A DNA stretch of 64,000 bases, from NCBI GenBank assembly GCA_028283825.1, contig JAPWJW010000004.1, positions 252,292-316,291 on the forward strand, in the 5' to 3' direction. The stretch comes from Azospirillaceae bacterium. Lineage in GTDB: Bacteria; Pseudomonadota; Alphaproteobacteria; Azospirillales; Azospirillaceae. Positions 1-6,600 of the stretch are shown here, piece after piece. The position numbers and the translations under genes were made by a program. Under the pieces are notes generated by a model, which saw only the letters and a list, made by a program, of their open reading frames with translations, was not told where the DNA came from and made no database searches. Every line of letters starts with the position of its first letter. Positions within the stretch are counted from its first letter, which is position 1.

Positions 1-35
1 AGACCTACGACCGCAGCTTCACGCTCAGCCCCTGA
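1..35 (+). CDS. 3' end of an unidentified upstream gene (partial)
   Basis: One frame is open from base 3 and closes with TGA at 33-35, encoding the tail TYDRSFTLSP. The stop lies 25 bases before the next start codon, which would fit a preceding gene of the same operon. Only eleven codons are visible, so the product cannot be named and the call rests on position alone. Confidence 0.25.
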   Translation, partial: TYDRSFTLSP

Positions 36-60
36 TACCCAGCCCTGAAGGAGATGACCC

Positions 61-945
61 ATGACGCTCGCCGCCATCGTCCCCGCCTTCCGCCCTCGGG
101 TGGAAACCCAATCGCACCCGGCGGCAAGCCTGCTGGCCCGCCGTTATGCCGCCGACCTGCCGCTGGATGCCGACGAACTGGGCCCCGACCAGTGGAATGA
201 GGTGCTGACCGGCCTGCTGTCGCACAAGTCGGTGCGGGCCTATCGCCCCGATCCGCTGCCCGAGGGCACGCTGGAGACCCTGGTGGCGGCGGCACAATCG
301 GCCCCCACCTCCAGCAACTTGCAGGCCTGGAGCGTGGTGGCGGTCACCGACCCGGCGCGCAAGGCCAGGTTCGCCGCCCTATCGCAGAACCAGGCGCACA
401 TCGAACAGGCGCCCCTGTTCCTGATCTGGCTGGCCGACCTGTCGCGCCTGGACGCGCTGGGCAAGGCCCGGGCGGGCGAGGCGGAGGGGTTGGACTATCT
501 GGAAACCCTGATCGTCGGCGTGACCGACGCCACCATGGCGGCGCAAAACGCGGTGGTGGCGGCGGAATCGCTGGGCCTGGGCACCGTCTACATCGGCGCC
601 CTGCGCAACCGGACGGAGGAAGTGGTGGCGGAACTGAACCTGCCGCCCAAGGTGCTGCCCCTGTTCGGCCTGTGCGTGGGTTATCCCGACCCGGCCAAGG
701 CGACGGGGGTCAAGCCGCGCCTGCCGCAGGGCGTGGTGCTGCACCATGACCGCTATGGCACGCAGGACCAATGGCCGGCCATCACCGCCTATGACGGCCA
801 TGTCCGCGCCTTTTACACGGCGCAAGGCATCACCGCCCCGGACTGGAGCGACACGGTGGTCAATCGGGTGCGCGGGCCCGCCGCCCTGACCGGCCGCCAT
901 CGCCTGCGCCAGATCCTGGTGGATCTGGGCTTCCCCTTGCGCTGA
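61..945 (+). CDS. NADPH-dependent nitroreductase / FMN reductase family protein
   Basis: This 294-residue protein matches the flavin-dependent nitroreductase fold. Near residues 59-62 it has the SVRAY-type FMN phosphate-binding segment (HKSVRAYRPDPLPEG), followed by AAAQSAPTSSNLQAW, the typical AP(T/S)(S/x)xN loop. The mid-region AAQNAVVAAESLGLGTVYIG is the usual dimer/FMN helix, and FGLCVGYPD follows. Members (NfsA-like) reduce nitro, quinone or flavin substrates with NAD(P)H in the cytoplasm. A good ribosome site (AAGGAG, 8 bases before ATG) supports the start. It precedes the flavoprotein by only 14 bases, so the two are probably co-transcribed and this enzyme may feed electrons to, or act on the product of, the flavoprotein/ferredoxin pair. 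The physiological substrate is unknown. Confidence 0.85.
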   Translation: MTLAAIVPAFRPRVETQSHPAASLLARRYAADLPLDADELGPDQWNEVLTGLLSHKSVRAYRPDPLPEGTLETLVAAAQSAPTSSNLQAWSVVAVTDPARKARFAALSQNQAHIEQAPLFLIWLADLSRLDALGKARAGEAEGLDYLETLIVGVTDATMAAQNAVVAAESLGLGTVYIGALRNRTEEVVAELNLPPKVLPLFGLCVGYPDPAKATGVKPRLPQGVVLHHDRYGTQDQWPAITAYDGHVRAFYTAQGITAPDWSDTVVNRVRGPAALTGRHRLRQILVDLGFPLR

Positions 946-959
946 AAGACCGGACGTCG

Positions 960-2558
960 ATGTCGCTTCAACTGGAAACCGACGTGCTGATCATCGGCGG
1001 CGGCCTGGCCGGGTGCTGGGCCGCCATCGCCGCCGCGCAGGCGGGTGCCGATACCATCCTGGCCGACAAGGGCTATTGCGGCACCAGTGGCGTCACCGCC
1101 ACCGCCGGGCCCAACCACTGGTGGGTGCCGCCCGACCCGGAGAAGCGGGCCCAGGCGGTGAGCGAGCGCAACAATCGCGCCCTGGGCCTGGCCGATCCGC
1201 GCTGGATGGCGCGCATCATCGACACCACCTGGCGCACCCTGCCCACCCTGGCCGATTATTATCAGCATTCCATCACCACCGATGGCGTGCCGCACTACCA
1301 GTCGCTGCGCGGGCCGGAATACCTGCGGGCCCTGCGCCGTTATGCCGAGGCGGCGGGCGTGCGCATCCTGGACCATAGCCCCGCCCTGGAACTGCTGCTG
1401 CACGCCGACGGATCGGTGGCGGGTGCCCGGGGCCTGCGCCGCCAGGTGAACCCGCCGGCGGGCCAGGACTGGACCGTGCGCGCCGGCGGGGTGGTGCTGG
1501 CCACCGGCGGCTGCGCCTTCCTGTCCAAGCTGCTGGGCAGCCGCAACAACACCGGCGACGGTCATCTGATGGCGGCGGAGGCCGGCGCCCGGCTGTCGGG
1601 CATGGAGTTTTCCACATACCACACGGTGGCGGAGCGGCACTCCACCCAGACCCGCTCCGCCTCCTACGCCTTCGCCGACTATTTCGATGCCGACGGACGG
1701 CAGATCGACACCGGGCCGGATACGGATGTGACCTTGCCCTTGGCCCGCGCCCTGCTGGCCGGGCCGGTCTACGCCACGCTGGCGCGCATGCCGCCGGACC
1801 TGCGGGCGATCTTGCCTCAGATCCAGCCGGCCATCCTGCTGCCCTTCCAACGCCAGGGCATCGACCCCTTCACCCAGCGCTTCGCCATCACCCTGCATGG
1901 CGAGGGCACGGTGCGAGGCACCGGCGGCCTGCGTCTGGCCGACGACGATTGCCAGACCGACGTGCCCGGCCTCTACGCCGCCGGCGACGCGGCCACCCGC
2001 GAACTGATCGCCGGCGCCGTCTCGGGCGGCGGGGCGCAGAATTCAGCCTGGGCGCTGTCGTCCGGCACCTGGTCCGGCCATGCCGCCGCCAGCACGGCTC
2101 GCATCCAGGGCCGCCGCGCGGGTGAGGCGGCCGACGCCATCGGTGGTGCCGGCATCCGCCCCAGGACGGCCGGCGGCGACGGCGCCGCCCTCACCCACCA
2201 CCTGACCCAAGGCGTACAGGCCGAAATGCTGCCCTATGACAAGATCCTGTTCCGCCGCGCGCCCGTTCTGACCCGCTCGCTCGACACGCTGGACGCCCTG
2301 TGGCGCGAGGCGCGCGACCGGCTGACCCCCGGTACCGACGTCACCACCCGGGTGCGGGCGCGCGAGGCCGCCGCCCTGGTGGCCTGCGCCCGCTGGACTA
2401 CCGCCACGGCCCTGGCCCGCGGCGAAAGCCGGGGCCTGCACCGGCGGGAGGACGCGCCGGCCCTGGACGCCACGCTCAGCCACCGCCTGTTGTCCGGCGG
2501 CCTGGACCGGACCTGGGTCGCCGCCGACGCGGGTCTGGCCCAGGCCGCTGTGGCCTGA
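960..2558 (+). CDS. FAD-dependent oxidoreductase (fumarate reductase / AprA-type flavoprotein)
   Basis: This 532-residue protein begins with a dinucleotide-binding motif (VLIIGGGLAGCWAAIAAA, residues 10-27). Later come VVLATGGCAFLSKLLGS and a C-terminal FAD loop, LYAAGDAATRELIAGAVSGG. This is the FAD_binding_2 arrangement seen in succinate dehydrogenase, fumarate reductase and adenylylsulfate reductase alpha subunits. The ferredoxin immediately downstream, 13 bases away, resembles the AprA/AprB gene order, but the protein is shorter than AprA. The true substrate cannot be read from sequence. No signal peptide is seen, so it is expected in the cytoplasm. The ATG start has only a weak ribosome site (GAAAGACCGG). 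Confidence 0.8.
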   Translation: MSLQLETDVLIIGGGLAGCWAAIAAAQAGADTILADKGYCGTSGVTATAGPNHWWVPPDPEKRAQAVSERNNRALGLADPRWMARIIDTTWRTLPTLADYYQHSITTDGVPHYQSLRGPEYLRALRRYAEAAGVRILDHSPALELLLHADGSVAGARGLRRQVNPPAGQDWTVRAGGVVLATGGCAFLSKLLGSRNNTGDGHLMAAEAGARLSGMEFSTYHTVAERHSTQTRSASYAFADYFDADGRQIDTGPDTDVTLPLARALLAGPVYATLARMPPDLRAILPQIQPAILLPFQRQGIDPFTQRFAITLHGEGTVRGTGGLRLADDDCQTDVPGLYAAGDAATRELIAGAVSGGGAQNSAWALSSGTWSGHAAASTARIQGRRAGEAADAIGGAGIRPRTAGGDGAALTHHLTQGVQAEMLPYDKILFRRAPVLTRSLDTLDALWREARDRLTPGTDVTTRVRAREAAALVACARWTTATALARGESRGLHRREDAPALDATLSHRLLSGGLDRTWVAADAGLAQAAVA

Positions 2559-2571
2559 GGGGAACGCCATC

Positions 2572-2934
2572 ATGATCGAACTGGTGATCCAGGACCGCTG
2601 CACCGGCTGCAATGCTTGCGTCCAGGCCTGCCCCACCAACGTCTTCGACGCCGCGCCGGCGGGGCCTCCCGTGATCGCGAGGCAGGACGACTGCCAGACC
2701 TGTTTCCTGTGCGAGCTTTATTGCGAGGCCGACGCCCTCTACGTGGCGCCCAACTGCGACGCGCCGGTGACCGTGGACGCCGCCACCATCGTGGCCAGCG
2801 GCCTGCTGGGCCAGTTCCGCCGCCATTCCGGCTGGCACGAATGGGCCAACGACCCGACCCACGCCAACCTGCACTGGCGCATGGGCGAACTGTTCGCGCG
2901 GGGGCGCAAGCCGGCGATCAAATCCGCGACGTGA
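2572..2934 (+). CDS. 4Fe-4S dicluster ferredoxin
   Basis: This 120-residue protein holds two cysteine clusters. The first is CTGCNACVQACP near residues 11-22, and the second is CQTCFLCELYCEADAL near residues 42-57. It should carry two [4Fe-4S] centres and shuttle electrons to or from the flavoprotein encoded 13 bases upstream, as AprB does for AprA. An AGGGGAACG ribosome site precedes the ATG. The C-terminal half (WHEWANDPTHANLHWRMGEL) is not part of the ferredoxin core. The last 17 bases overlap the convergent hipA gene, so the two transcripts run into each other here. Confidence 0.85.
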   Translation: MIELVIQDRCTGCNACVQACPTNVFDAAPAGPPVIARQDDCQTCFLCELYCEADALYVAPNCDAPVTVDAATIVASGLLGQFRRHSGWHEWANDPTHANLHWRMGELFARGRKPAIKSAT

Positions 2935-4156
2935 ATGGCCGGATCCGCCGCCCGACCTCGGCGGCGGATGTCGCCGAAACACCGGCTTCCGAGGCCAGCT
3001 GCGGCCAACGGTCAATGGCGGCCTTCACCTGATCGACACACGCCAAAGCGACATCCCGGCGCACGCCCACATCGCCGGCGACGCGCAGGATGTGATCAAT
3101 GCCAGGCTCGCGTCCTTCACGCGCGATGTCCAGCGCGTGTTCCCCGCCCGGCCCGGACGAAAACGTGATGTCATACGCTGGGGACACCGACCAGGTGCCA
3201 TCGGCGGCCATAAGGAAGCTGTGGTTCTTGGTATGGTCGTCACGGTTCCAGGCCAGGACATTGAAGACCATGCGAGCGAACATCTGTTCAACGTCCGCCT
3301 GACGCCGCGTCAGGCTGCGGGTCGCCTTCAGCAGGCCGTCATATCCGACGCTGGGCAGGCGATGATCGATGTTCAGCAGGCCACTCAGGGTGTGCATATG
3401 CACACGCCGGTTGCCGACACGATCAAAGCGCCTGATACCGAAATGCCCCGGCCCCGTGGTGGATGGAAACAGGCGGGTCGGCGGCATGGCGATGCCCGCC
3501 TGCCGCGCCATGCCAGTGTAGGCCTGTTCAATGGCACCGACATCGGGTGGATCCCCCACCCCTCGGAATTTGACGATCCAATGTTCATAGGCGTCCGGCA
3601 GGTCGTCCACGCCATGGATCAATCGCGTGCCGGCCGGCGAGCAACCGACCAGAGCCTTGGGGCGGGCACCTTGGGGTGAGCCGCCGATCCGCAGCAGTTC
3701 ATCCAGCACGGCCACCGGATCGTCCGCCAGCACCAATCGGGATTCCCCGGCCAGGCGGTCGAGATCGACGTCGTTCCCCGCATCCGCCGCCAGGACGGGA
3801 TGCTCCGGCACATAGGTAAGCGCCCCCATGCCCCGCGTTCCAACCCAGGCCAGCCGGTCAAGCGGCGTCAACCGGCCAGGCTGGACGCCGACCTGGTGCA
3901 GCTTGCGGTCCATCAGCAGGCGCCCCCAGCCGTCGGGCAAACTGTCGTTGAAAAGCCCATGCAAGCGGTCGAACACCTCACGCGGCCCCTCCATGACACC
4001 AGGACCGAGGCGCAGGCGGAATGGCGACACTTCAAACCCTTGGCTCAGGAAAGCCTGGTCATATTCGAACCAGGCCGCACGATCCCGCCATGCCAGGCGG
4101 CCGACCAGGTGCCCCCCCATTTCCACCCGAAGCAGCGTGATGGGTCGGAATTTCAT
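2918..4156 (-). CDS. hipA: HipA family serine/threonine kinase toxin
   Basis: This 412-residue protein has the HipA plan: an N-terminal Couple_hipA-like domain (to about residue 115) and a C-terminal kinase. Visible kinase features are a Gly-rich ATP loop (GGSPQGARPKALV, 158-170), the lysine of HWIVKF (about 196), the catalytic segment NRDDHTKNHSF (304-314) and the metal-binding aspartate of SPAYDI (D329). All key residues are present, so the toxin looks active. HipA kinases phosphorylate targets such as glutamyl-tRNA synthetase and slow growth. The start codon abuts the stop of the HTH antitoxin gene, confirming a hipBA operon. The 3' end overlaps the convergent ferredoxin gene by 17 bases. 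Confidence 0.93.
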   Translation of the reverse strand: MKFRPITLLRVEMGGHLVGRLAWRDRAAWFEYDQAFLSQGFEVSPFRLRLGPGVMEGPREVFDRLHGLFNDSLPDGWGRLLMDRKLHQVGVQPGRLTPLDRLAWVGTRGMGALTYVPEHPVLAADAGNDVDLDRLAGESRLVLADDPVAVLDELLRIGGSPQGARPKALVGCSPAGTRLIHGVDDLPDAYEHWIVKFRGVGDPPDVGAIEQAYTGMARQAGIAMPPTRLFPSTTGPGHFGIRRFDRVGNRRVHMHTLSGLLNIDHRLPSVGYDGLLKATRSLTRRQADVEQMFARMVFNVLAWNRDDHTKNHSFLMAADGTWSVSPAYDITFSSGPGGEHALDIAREGREPGIDHILRVAGDVGVRRDVALACVDQVKAAIDRWPQLASEAGVSATSAAEVGRRIRPFTSRI

Positions 4157-4458
4157 TATTTGTTCGTCCCCCGCGCCCGCCTCTGCGGCTGCGCGATCAT
4201 CGCATCCAGCGAGGTGAACTTGGGCGGCTTGAACAGATCTTCGAACGCCGCCTCTTGGCGCAAGGCGATGGCGACGCGCACCACCAGGTCCAGGGAGCCG
4301 GCGCCCAGGCGTTCGAACCGCTTCAGGCTGCCCAGGCTGACACCAGCCCTTTCCGCCAATCCCTCCTGGCTGAGGTTGGCGGCCAACCGGGCCTCACGGG
4401 CCCGGGCCGCGATCGCCTTGCAGGTGTCGGCGGGTGAGGTGAAATCAGTGAATAACAT
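4156..4458 (-). CDS. hipB: HipB-type XRE family antitoxin
   Basis: A Cro/C1-type helix-turn-helix protein: ARAREARLAANLSQEGLAERAGVS is interrupted by the expected turn and followed by LGSLKRFERLG. The DNA-binding helices cover about residues 20-60 and the tail is short. It should neutralise the adjacent HipA kinase and repress the operon. The first ATG in frame is at 4497, but a palindrome (4460-4496) and a TATAAT-like hexamer (4466-4471) lie between that codon and the ATGs at 4467 and 4458. I prefer 4458 (MLFTDF..., 100 residues) because it sits just downstream of the operator and hexamer. No start has a clear ribosome site. The start choice is an inference; the identity is firm. Confidence 0.85.
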   Translation of the reverse strand: MLFTDFTSPADTCKAIAARAREARLAANLSQEGLAERAGVSLGSLKRFERLGAGSLDLVVRVAIALRQEAAFEDLFKPPKFTSLDAMIAQPQRRARGTNK

Positions 4459-4459
4459 T

Positions 4460-4496
4460 TGATCCATTATATCGGAGAAAACCGATCTGTGGATCA
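4460..4496 (-). promoter_or_regulatory. Palindromic operator/promoter of the hipBA operon
   Basis: The inverted repeat has nested arms: TGATCCA (4460-4466) pairs with TGGATCA (4490-4496), and ATCGG (4471-4475) pairs with CCGAT (4482-4486). A minus-strand TATAAT (4471-4466) lies inside it. If that is the -10 box, transcription would begin close to 4459, making the hipB message nearly leaderless and placing the repressor site over the promoter. A -35 box is not recognisable. Confidence 0.6.
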
Positions 4497-4535
4497 TATA
4501 TAGGCTGTTATTCTAGCGCATCAATAGCGCGCCCA

Positions 4536-5426
4536 TTACGGCAACCACCCCGGTATCGCCTTCAGCTCCGCCCGGCGCGACAGGTCGGGCCAGGCCTTGG
4601 CCCAGCAGCAATTGTGGTCCTGGCCGGGCACGGTGACGATGCGGGCCGAGGCGGGCTGCGGCTGGTGGGCGACGAAGGAACGGGCGATGGCGCCGTCGAT
4701 CACCTTGTCATTGGCACCGTTGAAATGCACCTGTGGCAGGCGGGACAGCTTGGCGGCGTCGGTCACCGGGTCCAGCGAGGCCGACAGGGGCGCCAGTTCC
4801 AGGGTCTGGACCCACAGGCCCACATCCAGGTTGCCGGCGACCGTGACTAGGCCGACCACGTCCGCCCGGCGTTCGGCCAGCAGGGCCACCAGGCCGCCGC
4901 CGCCGGAATACCCCACCAGCACCAGGCGGCCGGCATGGCTCCGCGCCTTCAGCTGGTCCAGCGCCGCCGAAGCGCTGTCCACCACCTCGGGCGCGAAGCG
5001 GGCCTTGGTCCAGTAATCCACCTGGCAGGTGCGGCCACGGGTGGGCATCACGTACTGGCAGGGCCGGGCCAGATAGGCCACGGGGCCTGCCCCCGGATGC
5101 TGCTGCGCCAGGCGCAGGGCCAGGGGATCGGTGGGCGTGGGATCGGCCGCCGGCGATGTCGGCGTCAGGTAGGCCAGGCCGTCGCCCTCGATATAGACGG
5201 TCAGCACGGCGTCGGGCCCTGTGGCCGCCGCGCCGGGCTTCATCGCCGTCGCCAGGTCGAAGGCGCCGGCGGACAGGTAATCCCAGGACCAGCCGCCGGC
5301 CTGGGCCACCTCCGGCCCCCGTTCCTGGCGGCCGTAGAGCTTGGACAGGCCGGAGCAGGCGGCCAGGGGCCCGAGGGCCCCCAGCGCCAGGGTCAGCAGC
5401 AGGGCCTGGACGGCCCGCCGCCTCAC
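4536..5426 (-). CDS. Lipoprotein alpha/beta hydrolase-fold protein
   Basis: The GTG start at 5426 overlaps the TGA of the upstream TPR-glycosyltransferase gene (GTGA), giving 296 residues. The N-terminus is a lipoprotein signal (ALLLTLALGALGPLAAC, lipobox cysteine at residue 24), so the protein is likely anchored to an envelope membrane. The nucleophile elbow GYSGGG follows VLV in the middle, an FNGANDKVID segment may carry the acid, and GQDHNCCW near the end supplies a histidine; together this is an alpha/beta hydrolase triad. The substrate is unknown; esterase or deacylase activity on envelope glycans or glycoproteins would fit its glycosyltransferase neighbour. A longer in-frame extension inside the upstream gene is rejected because of the coupled GTG and lipobox. 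Confidence 0.75.
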   Translation of the reverse strand: MRRRAVQALLLTLALGALGPLAACSGLSKLYGRQERGPEVAQAGGWSWDYLSAGAFDLATAMKPGAAATGPDAVLTVYIEGDGLAYLTPTSPAADPTPTDPLALRLAQQHPGAGPVAYLARPCQYVMPTRGRTCQVDYWTKARFAPEVVDSASAALDQLKARSHAGRLVLVGYSGGGGLVALLAERRADVVGLVTVAGNLDVGLWVQTLELAPLSASLDPVTDAAKLSRLPQVHFNGANDKVIDGAIARSFVAHQPQPASARIVTVPGQDHNCCWAKAWPDLSRRAELKAIPGWLP

Positions 5427-6586
5427 TTCTTCGTGGCCTTCAAGTCGGCCAGGGCCTTGGCGATACGGTCGATGACCGGTCCCCACTGGCCCCATTCCGT
5501 CTGCCGGAACAGGCGGACAGACGGATACCACGGCGTGTCGTCACGGCCCTGCAACCAGCGCCAGTCCGGCAGCAGGGGCAGCATCACCCAGGCCGGCCGG
5601 CCCAGGGCGCCCGCCAGATGCACGGGCGAGCTGTCGATGGAGATCAACAGGTCGACCTCCATCAGGATGGCGGCCGTATCCTCGAAATCCTTGATCTCGG
5701 GGCTGAGGCTGACGACATGCTTGCCCAATGCCACCGGCGGATTCAGCGCCTGCTCCTCCTTCGGGCCCTTCTGCACCGAGAACAGGGTGACCCCGTCCTG
5801 CGCCAGCGGCGCCAGCATCTCCAGCCCCATGGACCGGTTGGCGTCGTTGAAGTGCGTCGGGCGGCCGGCCCAGAGGAAGGCCACCTTCAGGCCCTGGTAT
5901 TGCGACAGGCGCTTGCGCCAATGGTCCCGCCGGTCGGGTAGCGCCGACAGGTAGGGCATGGGCTCGCCCGGCAACTGGCTGACCTGCAGGCCCATGATCA
6001 TGGGCAGGCTCATCATTTCGGCGTGGACGTCGAAATGGGGCGGCAGTTCGCCGCGCAGGGTGATGGCATCGAAACCCTTCATGCGGCGGGCCAGGCTGGC
6101 CGTCTCATGATTGATTTCCAGCACCACGTTGGCCTGGCTCTTCTCCTTCGCCCACGCGACCATGCGCATGAACTGGAAGGTGTCGCCATAACCCTGCTCA
6201 TCATGGATCAGCAGGGTCTTGCCGGGAATGGCCCGCCCGTCCCAGCGCGGCCGCTGCACCTTGCGCTCGATGCGCGTGGTGTGGGCCAGGCTGTAGCGGT
6301 AGGCGTATTCACGCCAACCCCGGTCGAACTCACCCAGCAACAACAGGGTTTCCGCCAGGTCGAAGCGGGTGGACAGGTGCCCCGGCAGGGCATCCACCAG
6401 CATCTCCTGGATGGGCTTGGCCTCCAGCACCCGTCCCTGCACGCGCAGGGACTGGGCCAGCAGGGCCCACAACGTCACCGGACCGGTGCCGCTGGCCAGC
6501 AGCGGGCGGACCATGGCCTCGACCTCGGCCCCCCGCCCCGCGATCAGCATGGGGCGGACTTGTGCCTCAAGATCCTTGATATCCAT
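5423..6586 (-). CDS. TPR-containing glycosyltransferase family protein
   Basis: This 387-residue protein has an N-terminal helical TPR-like part (residues 1-100) and a C-terminal GT-B-like part. The family hallmark LIHDEQGYGDTFQFMRM lies at 126-142 and SIDSSPVHLAGALGRPAW in the last third, followed by LLPDWRWLQGRDDTPWYPS. Such proteins are annotated as tetratricopeptide repeat-containing glycosyltransferases, distantly related to GT9/GT41 enzymes. They often sit beside surface-protein genes, but their acceptors are mostly uncharacterised. There is no signal peptide, so it acts in the cytoplasm. It lies 14 bases downstream of the TPR-sulfotransferase and overlaps the lipoprotein hydrolase by 4 bases, which indicates one operon. 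Confidence 0.8.
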   Translation of the reverse strand: MDIKDLEAQVRPMLIAGRGAEVEAMVRPLLASGTGPVTLWALLAQSLRVQGRVLEAKPIQEMLVDALPGHLSTRFDLAETLLLLGEFDRGWREYAYRYSLAHTTRIERKVQRPRWDGRAIPGKTLLIHDEQGYGDTFQFMRMVAWAKEKSQANVVLEINHETASLARRMKGFDAITLRGELPPHFDVHAEMMSLPMIMGLQVSQLPGEPMPYLSALPDRRDHWRKRLSQYQGLKVAFLWAGRPTHFNDANRSMGLEMLAPLAQDGVTLFSVQKGPKEEQALNPPVALGKHVVSLSPEIKDFEDTAAILMEVDLLISIDSSPVHLAGALGRPAWVMLPLLPDWRWLQGRDDTPWYPSVRLFRQTEWGQWGPVIDRIAKALADLKATKK

Positions 6587-6600
6587 GACGACCGCCCCCG

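Noticed and set aside
813-1898. 361-codon minus-strand open frame inside the flavoprotein gene
   Set aside because: The plus strand encodes a canonical FAD protein with correct motifs; the minus frame has none.
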